NCBI GenBank assembly: GCA_021521415.1 | Contig: JAIQDT010014359.1 | Location: 1 to 64,000, forward strand | Origin: Bidens hawaiensis | Lineage: Eukaryota > Streptophyta > Magnoliopsida > Asterales > Asteraceae | Reading direction: 5' to 3' | DNA length: 64,000 nt | Part shown: in pieces, positions 10,536 to 22,618 of the stretch | Numbering within the stretch: the first letter of the stretch is position 1 | How the letters are laid out: each line of letters opens with the position of its first letter | Position numbers and translations under genes: made by a program | Notes under the pieces: generated by a model | Told to the model about the DNA's origin: nothing | What the model saw: only the letters and a program-made list of their open reading frames with translations | Database searches by the model: none

Positions 10536-11186
10536 CTATGGGTGATCAGCCTGTAGTATCCACCGTGGATGATCAGTCCGTATAAACCAAATGGTCACCA
10601 CCGTTGACTCTTACAACCGGTTTTTACGACATAACATGTCTCAATCCAAAGTCAAAACACTAATGGAAATTCCATTCGAAGGTTTCTCATCAGCAATCCG
10701 CTGTCGCTATCAATCATGTCTACACAGAAACTCAACTCGATCAGTAGGGTATGTTCACTTACTTTTCAGTACTTCTAACACAATTATGATAATACTAAGA
10801 GCAGTCAAGTGCAGTGTGTAGATTAATGCACTGGCCAGGTGTACCAATCCACACATTATTCAAGCGTGTCCTTATTATTACCACAACATGTCAAAAGTAA
10901 TAAATTTCGGTTTACATATCCGGCCATTGCCCATAAGAAAATTTTTATTTGATTATATCAACTCAAATCACAACTAACATTATATGCACATGTCCTCTAT
11001 ATATCATTTCATAACCATAAAGGTCTAGTCATAAGTTGATATAACACGTATAGCGAATAACCATATAAATTCATGCTAACCTCGTATCATCAGTTTCGTG
11101 ATCAAGTCCCAGGTCAACGTTCATATCCCATGAAGAGCACTAAGGTTGAGTTTGAATATCACTTTATATTCAAATCTCTCAACCTA
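10536..11186. other. Probable leader of a decayed minus-strand LTR element
   Basis: Read on the minus strand this lies just downstream of the primer-binding site at 11201-11187, where untranslated leader is expected. No gag motif is recognisable. The 76-codon plus-strand ORF at 10591-10821 has no supporting feature. Confidence 0.35.
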
Positions 11187-11201
11187 TGGCTCTGATACCA
11201 A
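11187..11201 (-). other. Primer-binding site, initiator tRNA-Met type
   Basis: The minus strand reads TTGGTATCAGAGCCA, complementary to the 3' end of plant initiator tRNA-Met and used as the primer site in many copia and chromovirus elements. The sequence just before it (GGGTGTTTTAAG) resembles a mutated LTR end of the GGGTGTGACA type found at 57183. Confidence 0.8.
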
Positions 11202-13139
11202 CTTAAAACACCCATAACATATTTGTAAAACATTTAAAAACACTTTGTGGAAAATAGGCCCAGTTTTTTTTTATTTATTTTTAGTCTTGTAAGTTTACTC
11301 GATAAAAATCATTGTTCTCAATGTTTGGTTACATTTTCAAAACACAATGGAAATGAGTAAAACTATTGGTTATATTTTCTTTTACTATAAAACTTCGGCA
11401 TGACCTTCTTGCATTAAACAAATCCTTGCGGAAACAAAATCTGTTTAATCACAAATAATTTATAAAATATGCGTAACTCAAATAACACACAAAACCCATA
11501 ACCGTTAATACACCAACCTTAGAGGTACACTTCAAAGCACGTCACAAAATGAATGTGACTTGACAAAAATAGCTCCTATAGTTCAAAGAAACAATATTCC
11601 CACCATACATCGTTGACTCATTCCCAAGACTTGATCACATCAAAGCCTTCGATCATCAATATTCTCAATAGTCCCCTCGACATATCCAACCCCCTCTTCT
11701 ATAGCATCCGCTTTATCTGACATTCGTGTAGATCACCCATCCGCATATATTTACCTATGGCCACATACAATATCCAGAACCATTCAGTAGTAATAACCAA
11801 GTGAAATAACAATATTGACTACGAGAGAAAACTTAAAATTAAACGGAAAGCTTTTCTGAAAAAGAATCCCATATTGGTGTATGATACACTGAGTAAGCAT
11901 ATACGGGACCTCAACGCAAAACCTGCAGATCATAGTATGGTACGCCGACCAAACCTATCGTCTGACCCTCTTTGATGCTTTAACTCGCTATGAAAAATAT
12001 ATTAACTCATACCTTGATTTCGGGCCATTAAATCGATGTATTGCAAGATATTTAACTCGACAAGCTTTGTTCCTCAAATGTATACACTGAAGATTTATTC
12101 TTTCTTGATTAATTGCAAACCATTCAAGATGACCATCTTCTCTTTTATTTTTATACAATTATTATAAGTATAAGTTAACGAGTCAAAGTCCACAAAATAA
12201 ACATTCTTAATATTCGATATAACTCGCCAATTAAAACTAACAAGATTATAAATCCACCATTTTTAACCGTTAGTCATTTTGGTTAGTCATGTGTACCCTT
12301 TTGACCCGTCCGACATTATTAAACATATTTGCTGAAATCTGTATTTTATTAATAAAATCTTCATAAAACCACATTAAACAATTTCAGAAAAATCTACGAA
12401 AATTACATATAATCAGTTATAACGTTAGGCAACTTCTATCCAAAGATCATCAAGATCTAAAGTGGTTAAGGGCCCGAAACGAGCCCGTAAGTGGGCTGAC
12501 CTGATTGCTGAAATTCATATTTTATTAATAAAAAAATTCCAAAAACCACATCATAAGATTTCATAAAAATCTATAACAATCACACAAACTCCATTATGAT
12601 GTTAGACAACTTCTGTCAAAATAAAATGTTTAAGGCCCTGAAAAGACGTCTGCAAACAGGCTGCCCTGTTAGGGACAACAACAATAAATCAGTTTTGCTG
12701 GACTGTTTTGACCTCTTAACTAAACCAATTTGACGTGAACACCTTTGTAGAACCTATACAATTGTTTCCGGAAGGTTGGAACTAAATTTCATATAAAACG
12801 GATACTAGTTAATCCTTTAATAAATCTAATTCCAAACTTAACCAAATCTGTCACTACCAAACTTGTTTCATTCTAATTACATTACATAAAACTGGGTAGT
12901 AACAAAAGTTAAGGGTTGTACCACTCACCTTCGCCCGTAGGATAGAACATACTTTGATTCTTTTCCCGTTCCTCAAGCTTCATATCGAGTAACAAACCTT
13001 GAAGAATTCGAGAAGAAAGAACCAGATTTGAATTACATGAACTAGCGATTTTAGATACAAATTTCGACCCAGGTGGTCTCCCCTGGTTTCTTCTTTTCTT
13101 TCTATTTCTTTTGCAATTCAGAAAGGGGTGGCGGCGCAG
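11202..13139 (-). mobile_element. Probable decayed LTR upstream of the PBS at 11187
   Basis: Position next to a tRNA-Met primer site implies an LTR here on the minus strand. A TATA-like TATAAAAATAAAAG reads leftward from about 12157. Neither end is clear and no second copy is present, so the right boundary is unknown and the assignment rests on the PBS alone. Confidence 0.4.
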
Positions 13140-13197
13140 CTTGTTGCCCGCCTACCTGCTATATTGATCTTGTTGCCCGCCTACCTGCTATATTGAT
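13140..13197. repeat. Exact 29-bp tandem duplication
   Basis: CTTGTTGCCCGCCTACCTGC plus ATATTGAT-type tail occurs twice without a mismatch (13140-13168 and 13169-13197). Confidence 0.95.
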
Positions 13198-16100
13198 GTA
13201 ATATCTATGTTTCTACATATTGGAACCCAATTTTTGACACATCTAAATAAAGAAAACGGAATTAGAAAACAAAAAAATAATATTCCCCTTATTAGATTTT
13301 CATTTTTCGTTTTGCACACAATCAGTCCTCCAAGTTCACTGTTTAGGCATAAAATTCAATACAAGTCCCTTAGCAGATTAGTTTAAACATTATATACAAA
13401 GTTACACAAGTTTTTTCTCAACAATTGAAATCTCTTATAAAAACAATTAGAAGCAGTATTTATAAATATTTCACTATATATAGACTCGTCTAGAGCAAAT
13501 GTTTAAATAATAACGAACATTCTATTTTCCCTAGAGTTACATCTAATTAACCCGTTTAATTAAACATCTCGACCTACAAACCAATTTATGATCCATTCGA
13601 TACATTTAGTTCACCAATATTAACACGTTTTCTTACAACGTGATTACTACGAGCGTGCTTAGCTACCTGCCTACCTTTTGACACGTTTAGATAAATGAGT
13701 TGAATGGTCAAGCACTCATGCTCTAGCTTGAAGATTTTAAAGTTGTTCGTGTTAGGCTTGATATTTTTAAACGAATAAAGAAATGGCCGTGGTAAGGTTG
13801 AACTAATCCAACCCTTAATCCAAAACCTGTTAACCCGCCATGATCATGTTAAAGTTTGCCTTAATTTTAAATTATTTAAAAAATTAAAAAATAAATAGGG
13901 AACAAACTAACGGTCTAGTTTCAGGTTTTATTGGATAAAGGGAAGCAAAAGTAGAAAAATACTGATTTGAAAACAAAATTTTCAGTCTATATTATGCTTT
14001 AATGGGTTGGTCCTCTAAATAGGATTATCTGTTTGACTTTGACCCCAAAAGGCCCAAAGAGATTATCATTGGGCAAATAGTGGGCTGTACATTCACAAAT
14101 GAAAAAAGATTTTTTGACTTGCATATTGGGTTGCAACGCAAGAAAAAAAAACATACTTTATCGAAAGCCCGAAGCTAGGTATGAGCGAAAACAATTGCGA
14201 CCAGCTCGTTAAAAGTTTGATTTTATCGTCGGTCATTTAATAAAAAAAACCTCAGTCAAAGTTTCACTTATCAAACTCGGACTTATGTTTGATATACTAA
14301 ATTACATACATGATAGTTATTATTTTACATAAAAGTAACGTATAAAACTAACCAAATAGTATATATTATGCTATATAAAAAATTTATAATCATAGATATA
14401 CAAACAGATATAAATACAGTAATATATAAATATTATTGTGAGCTTAAAAAACCTTTATGAGTCAAACTTGAGTTTTAAAAATTTAGCACGGGCTTTTATT
14501 ATATTAAACAGCTCAAGCTCAAGCTTGACAACTCATTTCGACTAGAATCGAACCAAACAAAGTATAAAAACAGACATTTTATATATACATAGTAAAATCT
14601 CCATATGAATTAGTATTATTGACGCTATAAAAGATAATTAGTTCAAGATAGTGTTAATTAATGGGTAAAGTTTATTATTTAATAGAATGTATTGATTAAA
14701 AGTTGAATCATAGTGATTTACTTGAGATGTAAATCAAGCTCACAAGACAATGTTTAATTAATTAAGGGAAGCCAATCGTGACGGTTACAGGTTTGTAGGT
14801 AGAAATGTGCAAGCTAGACCCAACGCATTATTATTTGTGTTAAAGACTTCAACCTTAACCGCACACACACACATATATATTTGGATCAGCCTGAACACGA
14901 CCCATTTAACCTATATTTTTAAACAGGTCAAACGGGTGGAAGGCTGTATGCGGGTTGATGAGTTGTAAATGGGTTATTAAAGCAATTTATACAATCAACC
15001 CTATATATAATAAAATCAAAACCGTAAAATGCAAAATCTAAACGAAATTCAACCACAAAATTCAAAAACAAGCTAAACAAGTAAAAGTTTATCTCTCTCT
15101 CTCATGGCATGACCACGTCATTTCATCTCTAATCATCTTTCAACAATGGAAATACCCATATTTCATCCGATCAATATTTCTACCATTTTATATTTTTTAT
15201 AATTAAAAAAACTAAACTAAATATACTTTTTTTTTCAAATAAAAGTAACATAATATAAAAGAAAATAACATTCTATTAATTAAAAATAATACAAGATTTA
15301 AAGAAAAAACAAAGATAAAATTAAAAAATTAAATTAACATTCATCTTTTAAAACTTAAAAGTTAAAAAACTACAAAATTTAAAAATACATTTTGTCCATA
15401 AAACCTTATCCAATATTTTGTGAGCCCAAATATTTTTAAAAAACCCAAGACCCTAAACAAATCGTGTTAGCCAACCCAAAATATATATGTACATTTTTAA
15501 TTTCAGATTCGGGTCATATTAAGAATTGCTACCCTAGTGTTAATTACCTGAAATAGTTTATTACTTAATGGTGTCTTTCTTAGAGAAAATAATGAATCCT
15601 AACAACTCTAACCGGCCCAAGTCAATACAAGTGTACAACCAAACTATTTTAGCAATAAATAAAGAATTTTTCTGATACAAATAGTACATGTATACTTACA
15701 TAAAAGTATAAAACTATTGAAATATGTACCAAGATATATTTATATTAAAAAGAAATTCTTTATGTTATCAAACATTAGAAGACATTTTATTCATCATGCA
15801 CATTATAAATGGAGTACATCACTACTGTTTATTGAACAAGAACTAAATGAAATTGTAGAGACCAAAAGGTTATAAAAAGAATTTTATAAAATCTTTTTGT
15901 CATATAATATTATACAAAAATAACTTATATAGCACACCCAAGTTAAAACATACAAAAATGATTTTTAGAGATTGTTATTAAGTTGCACGCAAAGACTCGA
16001 AACATGATATATAGCATGAACACGACATATAAATAAATCAATTTCGGGTTGTTTCTAGCTTATGTAATGTATGGGTCGTAACGTGTTTAACCCACTTAAT

Positions 16101-16249
16101 TAGGCTTGTCGTGTTTATGTTGAATTGCTTAAGTCGTTTAAGTAAACAACCAGACACATCAACCCATTCAAAACCATAATAAAAAATAAAATACACATTA
16201 TAAAGTAAACTCGCCAAATGTTTAATCCTTTATTACAATCACAAACCAA
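13198..16249. other. AT-rich DNA without a supported gene
   Basis: No ORF above about 60 codons and no element ends. Two tracts (about 14900-14960 and 16010-16160) contain reiterated ACACGAC / CGGGTTG / AACCCA words typical of decayed plant repeats. Confidence 0.6.
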
Positions 16250-16829
16250 AAGAAGCGAGGGCCGCTATTCCGGTCAGCTTGTTAGAAAGGGAACTAGCAC
16301 CCTAAAGACAGCTACTCTCGCTTTCTAACAGTAAACTAAACTGCCTTCCGGTCGCCTCACCAACGCCTTCTCTCCCTATCGGTCGAACTTTTCCATCCTC
16401 TCCCGTTGGGAAAGGGGATCGATTACCTTTCTTAGCTAGGATAAAGTCAATGTCATCGCTCTCTCCTTGATTCGCTCGGAAATCGTACCTAGCCTCTCGT
16501 CCATAACCTAGCCTGAAGCTCTCAAGCGACTGATTTCACACAAGTAGTAGGACCTTCTTTTATAGTGTGTGAGGGAACCCAAGTTCTCTTTCTAAAAAAT
16601 AAAAAGAAAAATAAGTGACTATAAGGAACCAACGATTCTCGATTCTTAAACAACCTATCTTCTCCACACTGAATCAGCATTTGATAGATTATCCAACCCC
16701 GAGCAATCTTAGTTATTGGTGGGGGTTCGGTCCGTTAGCTGGTATTTGTTTAGTCATTCAGATAGTGACTGGCGTTTTTTTAGCTATGCATTACACACCT
16801 CATGTGGATCTAGCTTTCAACAGCGTAGA
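16250..16829 (+). other. Nuclear mitochondrial insertion (NUMT) with cob 5' region
   Basis: Base composition changes abruptly from AT-rich to balanced at about 16250 and back at about 16829. The right part encodes the start of mitochondrial apocytochrome b. The 365 bases before it have the GC content and style of mitochondrial intergenic DNA. Homology with cob ends inside the codon after FNSV, at CAGCGTAGA. The left edge is judged from composition only. Confidence 0.85.
16615..16829 (+). pseudogene. cob: 5' fragment of mitochondrial apocytochrome b (about 72 codons)
   Basis: The frame gives the conserved cob N-terminus ([10 protein letters not shown], then [15 protein letters not shown] with the first haem-region helix) and stops matching after residue 71 of a roughly 390-residue protein. 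Function in mitochondria: haem-b subunit of complex III. The first codon is GTG, where cob normally has ATG. The codon after WWGFG is CCG (Pro), the unedited form of a site I recall as edited to Ser in plant mitochondrial mRNA, so the transfer was of DNA, not processed RNA. It cannot make a working protein. The ORF runs on to a stop at 16842 in nuclear sequence. Confidence 0.92.
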
Positions 16830-17204
16830 TAAATCCATTTAACTTGTTTATATAAACGATTTACTCAAATCGATCATACACATGTTATCTTATTTTAATT
16901 ACGTCTGTCTTATTATCAATAATTAAAACATTGAATACTATATGTGCCGGTTTTAATAGATTGGGTTTTGTAATTTAAAAATAGAATAGCGACACAACTG
17001 TAATCTGTTTGTCTTCTGTTTCGATGTTATTAATATTTTTCAGTTTTATAATAATAAGGTAGAAATACAAGAGTGCACCCGTCAATTAATTTGAAAGAAT
17101 TTGAAAGAATATAACCTATGCCGACTCTTCCAGTTGTCCACCTTGTACGATACAAAACTGAATAAACAATTATTGTATACAATAGGGTTATATGCTTTAT
17201 TTAA
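16830..17204. other. AT-rich flank of the NUMT
   Basis: No ORF or motif of note. A direct repeat TTTGAAAGAATTTGAAAGAAT at about 17090-17110 is the only local structure. Confidence 0.5.
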
Positions 17205-17760
17205 ATAATTATAAATTGGATTTTAATAATTCCCTCCTTTTGCAACCAACTGATAATAATCATACCTCATGACATAAATGTTGCCGGTCGCCTGGTCCCA
17301 CATTTTACAGTATTTGTTTTCATTGGGTCTGTGTTAAAAAAAAGTTACGCCATGTTTTTTTCGAATTTCAAATTGATATTTAGTGTTTTTGATCGAAATC
17401 AGGAGATGAGTCAATTGATGTAAAACTTACATCGAAATGGTGCTCCAAACGATGCTTCAATTCATGTGTTTAAACTTTCAATTAACAAAAATGAAGCCAT
17501 TTGGAGCACTGTTTCGAGGTAAGTATTACATCAATCAACTTGTATCCTCATTCCGATAAATGCCCTAAAACATCAACTTTAAATTTAAAAAAAAAACAAA
17601 CAAACAAACATAACGGCGTTAAGTTTTTTATAATGGAGGTCCAATAAAAACAATTAATGTGAAAAATGGAACCGGTGATAACGATTTTTTAAGTTGGAAC
17701 TAATATCATCCAACTTAAAAAAAAAAAGGTAAGACTATCAAAATTCAATTTGCCTCAACT
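17205..17760. mobile_element. Foldback (MITE-like) element with about 250-bp arms
   Basis: The left half read 5'-3' matches the reverse complement of the right half over most of its length: AAATTGGATTTTAATAATTC against the arm ending near 17745, GCTCCAAA(C/T) near the centre (17452 and 17500), and TTACATC(G/A)A on both sides. Arms are about 75-80 percent alike, so it is old. No ORF. Confidence 0.7.
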
Positions 17761-18065
17761 AATTATATATGATATTAGATTATTGTTATTTAGAACAAAA
17801 CAACTTCTCTTATATTATTTTTCGGCATTTATAGAAACAGTTTACTAACTTTATTATTAACATAGTTTGACACGTTTAATCTATTTTTGTTTTAATTCGA
17901 GTGTTTGAATGTTAATACTTTTATGACTATATTTAATTTGGTAACTATTCTAATTGTGTTATCAAACTAAATCCAATATGCTCACAAAAGGAATGCACGA
18001 AGCCACGAACCCGTCACATAACTAAATCCAAAAAGCGTTTAAAATATTTGTGTGAAACTTTTATT

Positions 18066-18067
<2 letters not shown>

Positions 18068-18143
<76 letters not shown>
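18068..18143. repeat. (TA)n microsatellite, about 75 bp
   Basis: Uninterrupted TA dinucleotides. It borders transposon-like sequence on its right, as do most long TA tracts in this window. Confidence 0.97.
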
Positions 18144-18146
<3 letters not shown>

Positions 18147-18284
18147 GCGGAGCTATACCTAAGGTGTAGGTGTCAGCCGACCCTTGTGAAAAAATAATTT
18201 TAAAGGTATATATATGTTAAAATCCTGGTCGACCCCATGAAATTTGGACACCGGCCCTCTTCCGACCCCTGTAAATTTTTCCCT

Positions 18285-18822
18285 TTGCAAATTGAGAACT
18301 TTAAAAACCATTTTGGACTACTAAAAAAACCTTTAAAAATATTTAAAAAAATTATAAAACAAAAAAAAAAAACAAAAAATTTAAAAAGTAAAAAAACCAA
18401 AATTATTATATTTTATTCCGGTTTCATTAAAAAAAACACAATTTTTTTTAATTAGTTCGTATTATACCTATACACATGTGTATAATTTCATTTAATCTTT
18501 AGTTAAGTAATGCATACATATACACATTATCATTTACCTTAAATTATGCATATATGTATAAAAAAACACATGTGTGTACATATATGTGTACATTATACAT
18601 ATATGTATAATTTTGCTAAAACCGACAATTTTTGTATGTGTGTGTGTGTTTTTATATTTTTTATGAAACCATAATGAAATATAAAATTTTTTGTTTTTGT
18701 ACTTTTTTTATTTTTGTGTTTTTTCTTGTTTTATGTTTTTTTTATTCTTGCGTTTTTTATGGTCAAAAATGGTTCTCATAGTTCTCAATTATCTAAAAGT
18801 TCTCACATGATCATGATTATAT
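18285..18822. mobile_element. TA-flanked MITE, family F, copy 1
   Basis: Left arm GCAAATTGAGAACTTTAAAA with CCATTTTGGAC; right arm, reversed, gives GAGAACT(A)TGAGAACCATTTTTGACC. The same arms border the element at 37310-38470. The interior is poly-A/T rich with ACACATGTGTGTACATATATG-type words. It abuts (TA)n on the right. Confidence 0.65.
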
Positions 18823-18842
18823 ATATATATATATATATATAT

Positions 18843-19241
18843 AGGGGAAGGTTCATGTGCATTTTAGTCTTAACATGAGAACGTAGGAAATAATACCAAT
18901 TTATAAAAAATTAGAGCTTAAGAAACAATACCAACTACAATACCAATCTATATAAACAATTATTTATAATAACAAAGAAAAAAACCTAAAAATTACAACA
19001 AAAGAATCAAAATCAAGAACAAAATAATATCAGCAAATACAAGCAAATACTTATATTAATAAAAGAAAAAATCTAATAATAACAATAAAATATAAATAAG
19101 CAAATACTTATAACGTCTCATAATAAAAAATTAGCAAATACGAACAAAAAATAACAGCAAACACTTATAAAAATAAACCTACTAATAACAGCAAATTGGT
19201 TCTCACTGTTTTCATGTTAAGAATAAAATGTATTTGATCAT

Positions 19242-19246
<5 letters not shown>
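18843..19246 (+). mobile_element. TA-flanked MITE, family G, copy 1 (about 400 bp)
   Basis: Begins AGGGGAAGGTTCATGTGCAT after (TA)n and ends near GAATAAAATGTATTTGATCA before (TA)n. Its whole length is matched by the reverse complement of 55541-55910 (for example AGCAAATACGAACAAAAAAT and TTTTCATGTTAAGAATAAAAT). Terminal arms are inverted: TCTTAACATGAGAAC and, reversed, TCTTAACATGAAAAC. Confidence 0.85.
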
Positions 19247-19287
<41 letters not shown>

Positions 19288-19289
19288 TT

Positions 19290-19545
19290 TAGTTATTCTA
19301 TAAAGGCCAATAAAAATGAGAAGTGATAGTTGATTGACATGTGTCAAGTGGGGACCAAAGATAAAAGGGTATAAAAGTAATAGTGCATATTTTCTCTCTC
19401 CACAAGTCCACATGCAAGTCACATGTCAATTCCCCAATTTTAAAACGTCCATAACTTTTTCATGAAACATTATTTTTTTAAAAAAACATTCACCATAATA
19501 ACAAGCGTTTTTTTAATCTTTAATATGAGTATGACTTTGTTATAT
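19290..19545 (+). mobile_element. Single arm of family H foldback
   Basis: Bordered on the left by (TA)n, it reads TTAGTTATTCTATAAAGGCC ... AAAACGTCCATAACTTTTTC ... CACCATAATAACAAGCG, as do both arms of the element at 54293-55512. Only one arm is present. A different foldback begins about 20 bases later. Confidence 0.75.
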
Positions 19546-19563
19546 ACAAATTAAAAAACTAGT

Positions 19564-20310
19564 GTTATTAATTCCAACTTAAGAAATTCCCTACATTAAC
19601 CCAATTTTCACTCTATTGGCCTCCACTGAGCATTTTCTTTTAACGGAAACTAACCTGGTTAGTTTTAGAGCAAAATATGTCATTTCTTCAAGTTGAGGGA
19701 GACAAATAAAAAATGTAATTTAATTTAAAAACTCACCACAATGGTCGTCGCCGCCACCACCACCACCATCGCCGTCGACACCGTCACCACCACCTCCACT
19801 GCAACCACCGCCGCCACCACCTCGATCGCCGATGCCGACATTGCCTCCACCACTGCTGCCAGCCACCACCGCTGCCACCTCTGTCGCCGCCACCACCACT
19901 TGTTTATGAAGGGAGGGTTTGAAAATGGGATATTAGATTTTAATAATCTAAACTTTGCTCTTTTGGTCGGCAATATTAATTATATAATTTTTAGTTTTTC
20001 TAAAGTTGGTTAGCGGTGGTGGTGGTGGCGGTGGCGGTAGTGGTGGTGGTGGCGATGTCGGTAGCGGCGGTCACGGTGGAGATGGTGGTGGCAGTGTCGG
20101 TGGCGCGGCAACGATGGCGGTGGCCGTGGTGGTAAGTTTTTAAGTTAAATTACATTTTTCATTTGTCTCTCTTAACTTGGAGAAATGACATATTTTGCTC
20201 TAAAACTAACCGGGTTAGTTCTTGTTAAGAAAAAGTTCAATGGAGGACAAATTAGTGAAAGTTGGGATTAATGTAGGGAATTTCTTAAGTTGGGATTAAT
20301 AACGGCCAAT
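19564..20310. mobile_element. Foldback element with triplet-rich (CCACCG)n inner arms
   Basis: Left arm (AACTTAAGAAATTCCCTACA at about 19576, TAGTTTTAGAGCAAAATATG, GACAAATAAAAAATGTAATT) returns as reverse complement on the right (20130-20300). Inside these, 19741-19905 is CCACCACCGCCG-rich and 20013-20132 is GGTGGTGGCGGT-rich, so the triplet tracts also pair. Arms are about 330 bp around a centre near 19960. ORFs here (Thr/Ala- or Val-rich on the two strands) are translations of the triplets and not genes. Confidence 0.8.
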
Positions 20311-20334
20311 AGGCCAAAGTTTGGATTATTAAAA

Positions 20335-20755
20335 CCCGATATATCCCTTGCATTATACAATTCACATTATTGAATATATGCAAATATAACACTATTTCTT
20401 GTATGCGATGCACACTAATGCACATATGCGTTATATCGATTTTTTTTAAAATTTTTTGCATATAATATAACATTATTGCACATATACAATACAAACAATT
20501 GCATATATACTATTCAACACCGTCGCATATAAAAAATACACACTATTGCACATATGCAATAAAAAAAGTCGATGTATTGCATATGTACATTACAACGAGT
20601 TATTTTTTTATTTTTTATATTTTTTTCTAGTGAAGAATAATAATATATAAGAATGATGAAAATTTTGTTTAAAATGTACTTTTTTAATTGTTTTAAAAAT
20701 ATATCTTTATTAGTTCTTTAGTTTTCTCTTGATCTTCTCTCCTCTCCCTCCCCTC
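20335..20755. mobile_element. Family A MITE, partial copy
   Basis: Shares TTGCATTATACAATTCACA, CAACACTATTTCTTGTATG-like words and the right end TTTTCTCTTGATC with the element at 21334-22001. The left terminus is missing. A TC-rich run and (TA)n follow. Confidence 0.7.
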
Positions 20756-20769
20756 TCTCTCTCTCTCTC

Positions 20770-20772
20770 TCG

Positions 20773-20827
<55 letters not shown>

Positions 20828-21298
20828 AAACCTCCCTACATTCTCTTAGGCTATTAGATTGCTTTATTTGTAAATGAAGGTTTCTCATGAATTTGACCTG
20901 AATTCACGGGTATGGGTCTCACAAAACCCAGAGAGCCCTTAAATGGGTTATAACATCTCATTAAATTAAAAATTAATCTCACCAAATATTTGATTTGAAA
21001 ATCCAATAAAATAGGGATATACTAAAAACTAGTATTCGATTTTTTTACAAAATGATATTATTTATAATTAAGAAACAATTTATGGTAAAAAAAATAAGCG
21101 GGTCATGGGTCTCACAAAACCCAAACAGCTTTAAAACCGGGTTATAACATCTCATTTATTTGTGAAACTCTTTCATCATCACATCCTAAGTATATTATTA
21201 ACTTCCTTACGATAAATAAAATTAAAATCCAAAAAGATATATAAATATTCTAAACGAATAATGTCAAACAACCCTTTAATACAGGGGATAAAAACTAG
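20770..21298 (+). mobile_element. Non-autonomous Helitron, copy 1
   Basis: The 3' end is AATACAGGGGATAAAAACTAG followed by T (CTAG at 21295-21298), the Helitron CTRR|T signature, behind a weakened hairpin. The 5' end is placed at TC of TCGCTATATATA (20770). The body (GGGTTATAACATCTCATT, AAGCGGGTCATGGGTCTCAC, TTGTGAAACTCTTTCATCAT) matches the Helitrons at 38481-40390. An expanded (TA)n lies near the 5' end. No transposase is encoded. Confidence 0.75.
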
Positions 21299-21333
21299 TA
21301 TATGTGTGTGTATATATATATATATATATACCT

Positions 21334-22001
21334 AGGGGTGAGATTTGGAGAGAACTCTTCTTAAAGAGAGAACTAGAGAACCAATAAAGAATTATTTTTA
21401 ACTTAAAATTTTTTTTTTCTAGTTTCTTTTTCTTTCATCTTTTTAATAAGTTGATATTGTTAATAATAAAAAACAATTGACGATGTAGTGCATATGTGCA
21501 ATAATGTGTATTGCATATATAAAATAGTGTTTTATTGCATATAATACAACAAATTGCATTATACAATTCACAGTGTTGAATATATGTAAATACAACACTA
21601 TTTCTTGTATGCAATGCACACTAATACATATATGATATATGTAATATAACACTAGTGCACATATGTACTATATCGATTTTTTTTGTTATATTTGTATAAT
21701 AATATAACACTATTGCACATATACAATACAATCAATTGCATACATGTTATTAAGCACTATTGCACATATAAAATACACACCATTGCACATATGCAATTAA
21801 ACAAAGTCAATTTATTGCATATGCGCACTACAACGAGTTTTCTAATTATTTTTTTATATTTTTTTTATAGTGAAGAATAACAACATATAAGAAAGGTGAA
21901 AGGAAAAAAATTGAAAAATATTTTTTTAATTAAGTTAAAAAAATTTCTTTAGCAATTCTCTAGTTCTCTCTCTAAAGATGAGTTCTCTCTTGATCCTCTC
22001 T
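21334..22001. mobile_element. Family A MITE, complete copy
   Basis: Starts AGGGGTGAGATTTGGAGAGA after (TA)n and ends CTCTCTTGATCCTCTCTG. Inverted arms of about 70 bp: AGAGAACTAGAGAACCAATAAAGAATTATTTTTAA-type left against the right arm ending AGTTCTCTCTCTAAAGATGA. The interior is a string of TATGCAATA / CACATAT words. ORFs inside are low-complexity by-products. Confidence 0.75.
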
Positions 22002-22618
22002 GTATCTACCTATGCTAATAAAATAAAAAAACTTGTGACACATGTCACTTATTCATTCGCTCAAACTATTTTTCTGTTTTTAATGAAAATATATTTATGT
22101 CAGTGTAATCAAAACATATCAATTCTTCTTTTAATCAAGTAACTAATTACCTAAATTATATGGATTAAAAATATGCTGGTATTTATGGCAACATAATCAA
22201 AGTATTTATTTTTTTTAATGAAATCAAATATACATTTTTGAATTAAATCAGTTTATATAGACTTTTAAGTGTATAATATGAATGGTATAAAATTCAATAA
22301 ATGATATTTATAGGTATAAGATAATAAAGACAAGAAGAAATTAATGAATATCAATTTTATTCCCACATATCACTCAGCCTTCATGGATCCATGGAGCTTT
22401 CATCAATCTTTTTTTAAAACTGTAATACAAAAGCGTGTTTTATACATGCTAATTTTATATATGATGTTCTTTTTTTATGGCATTCATAATGAAACATCTT
22501 ATTATCTTTTGTTAGAATTCGTTATTTTATTAAGAAATATAATTTGTCAGGACTGTGATTTGGGTGAAATCTTCTAAAAGGTTGACAAGAACACACCGAC
22601 TCGATTACCCAAAAGGCC
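22002..22618. other. AT-rich gap between MITE and copia LTR
   Basis: No gene supported. TCTACCTATGCTAATAAAAT at 22011 looks like a Helitron 5' end (TC preceded by A-rich sequence), but no matching 3' end was found. The last 60 bases (GTTGACAAGAACACACCGA) may belong to the LTR that follows. Confidence 0.45.

Noticed and set aside
19725..20013. Overlapping ORFs on both strands (Thr/Ala-rich and Val/Ala-rich)
   Set aside because: They are translations of CCACCG-type triplets in a foldback arm; absence of stops follows from composition.
22011..22060. Helitron 5' end (TCTACCTATGCTAATAAAAT)
   Set aside because: Plausible start but no hairpin-CTRR end in the following DNA, so not listed as an element.
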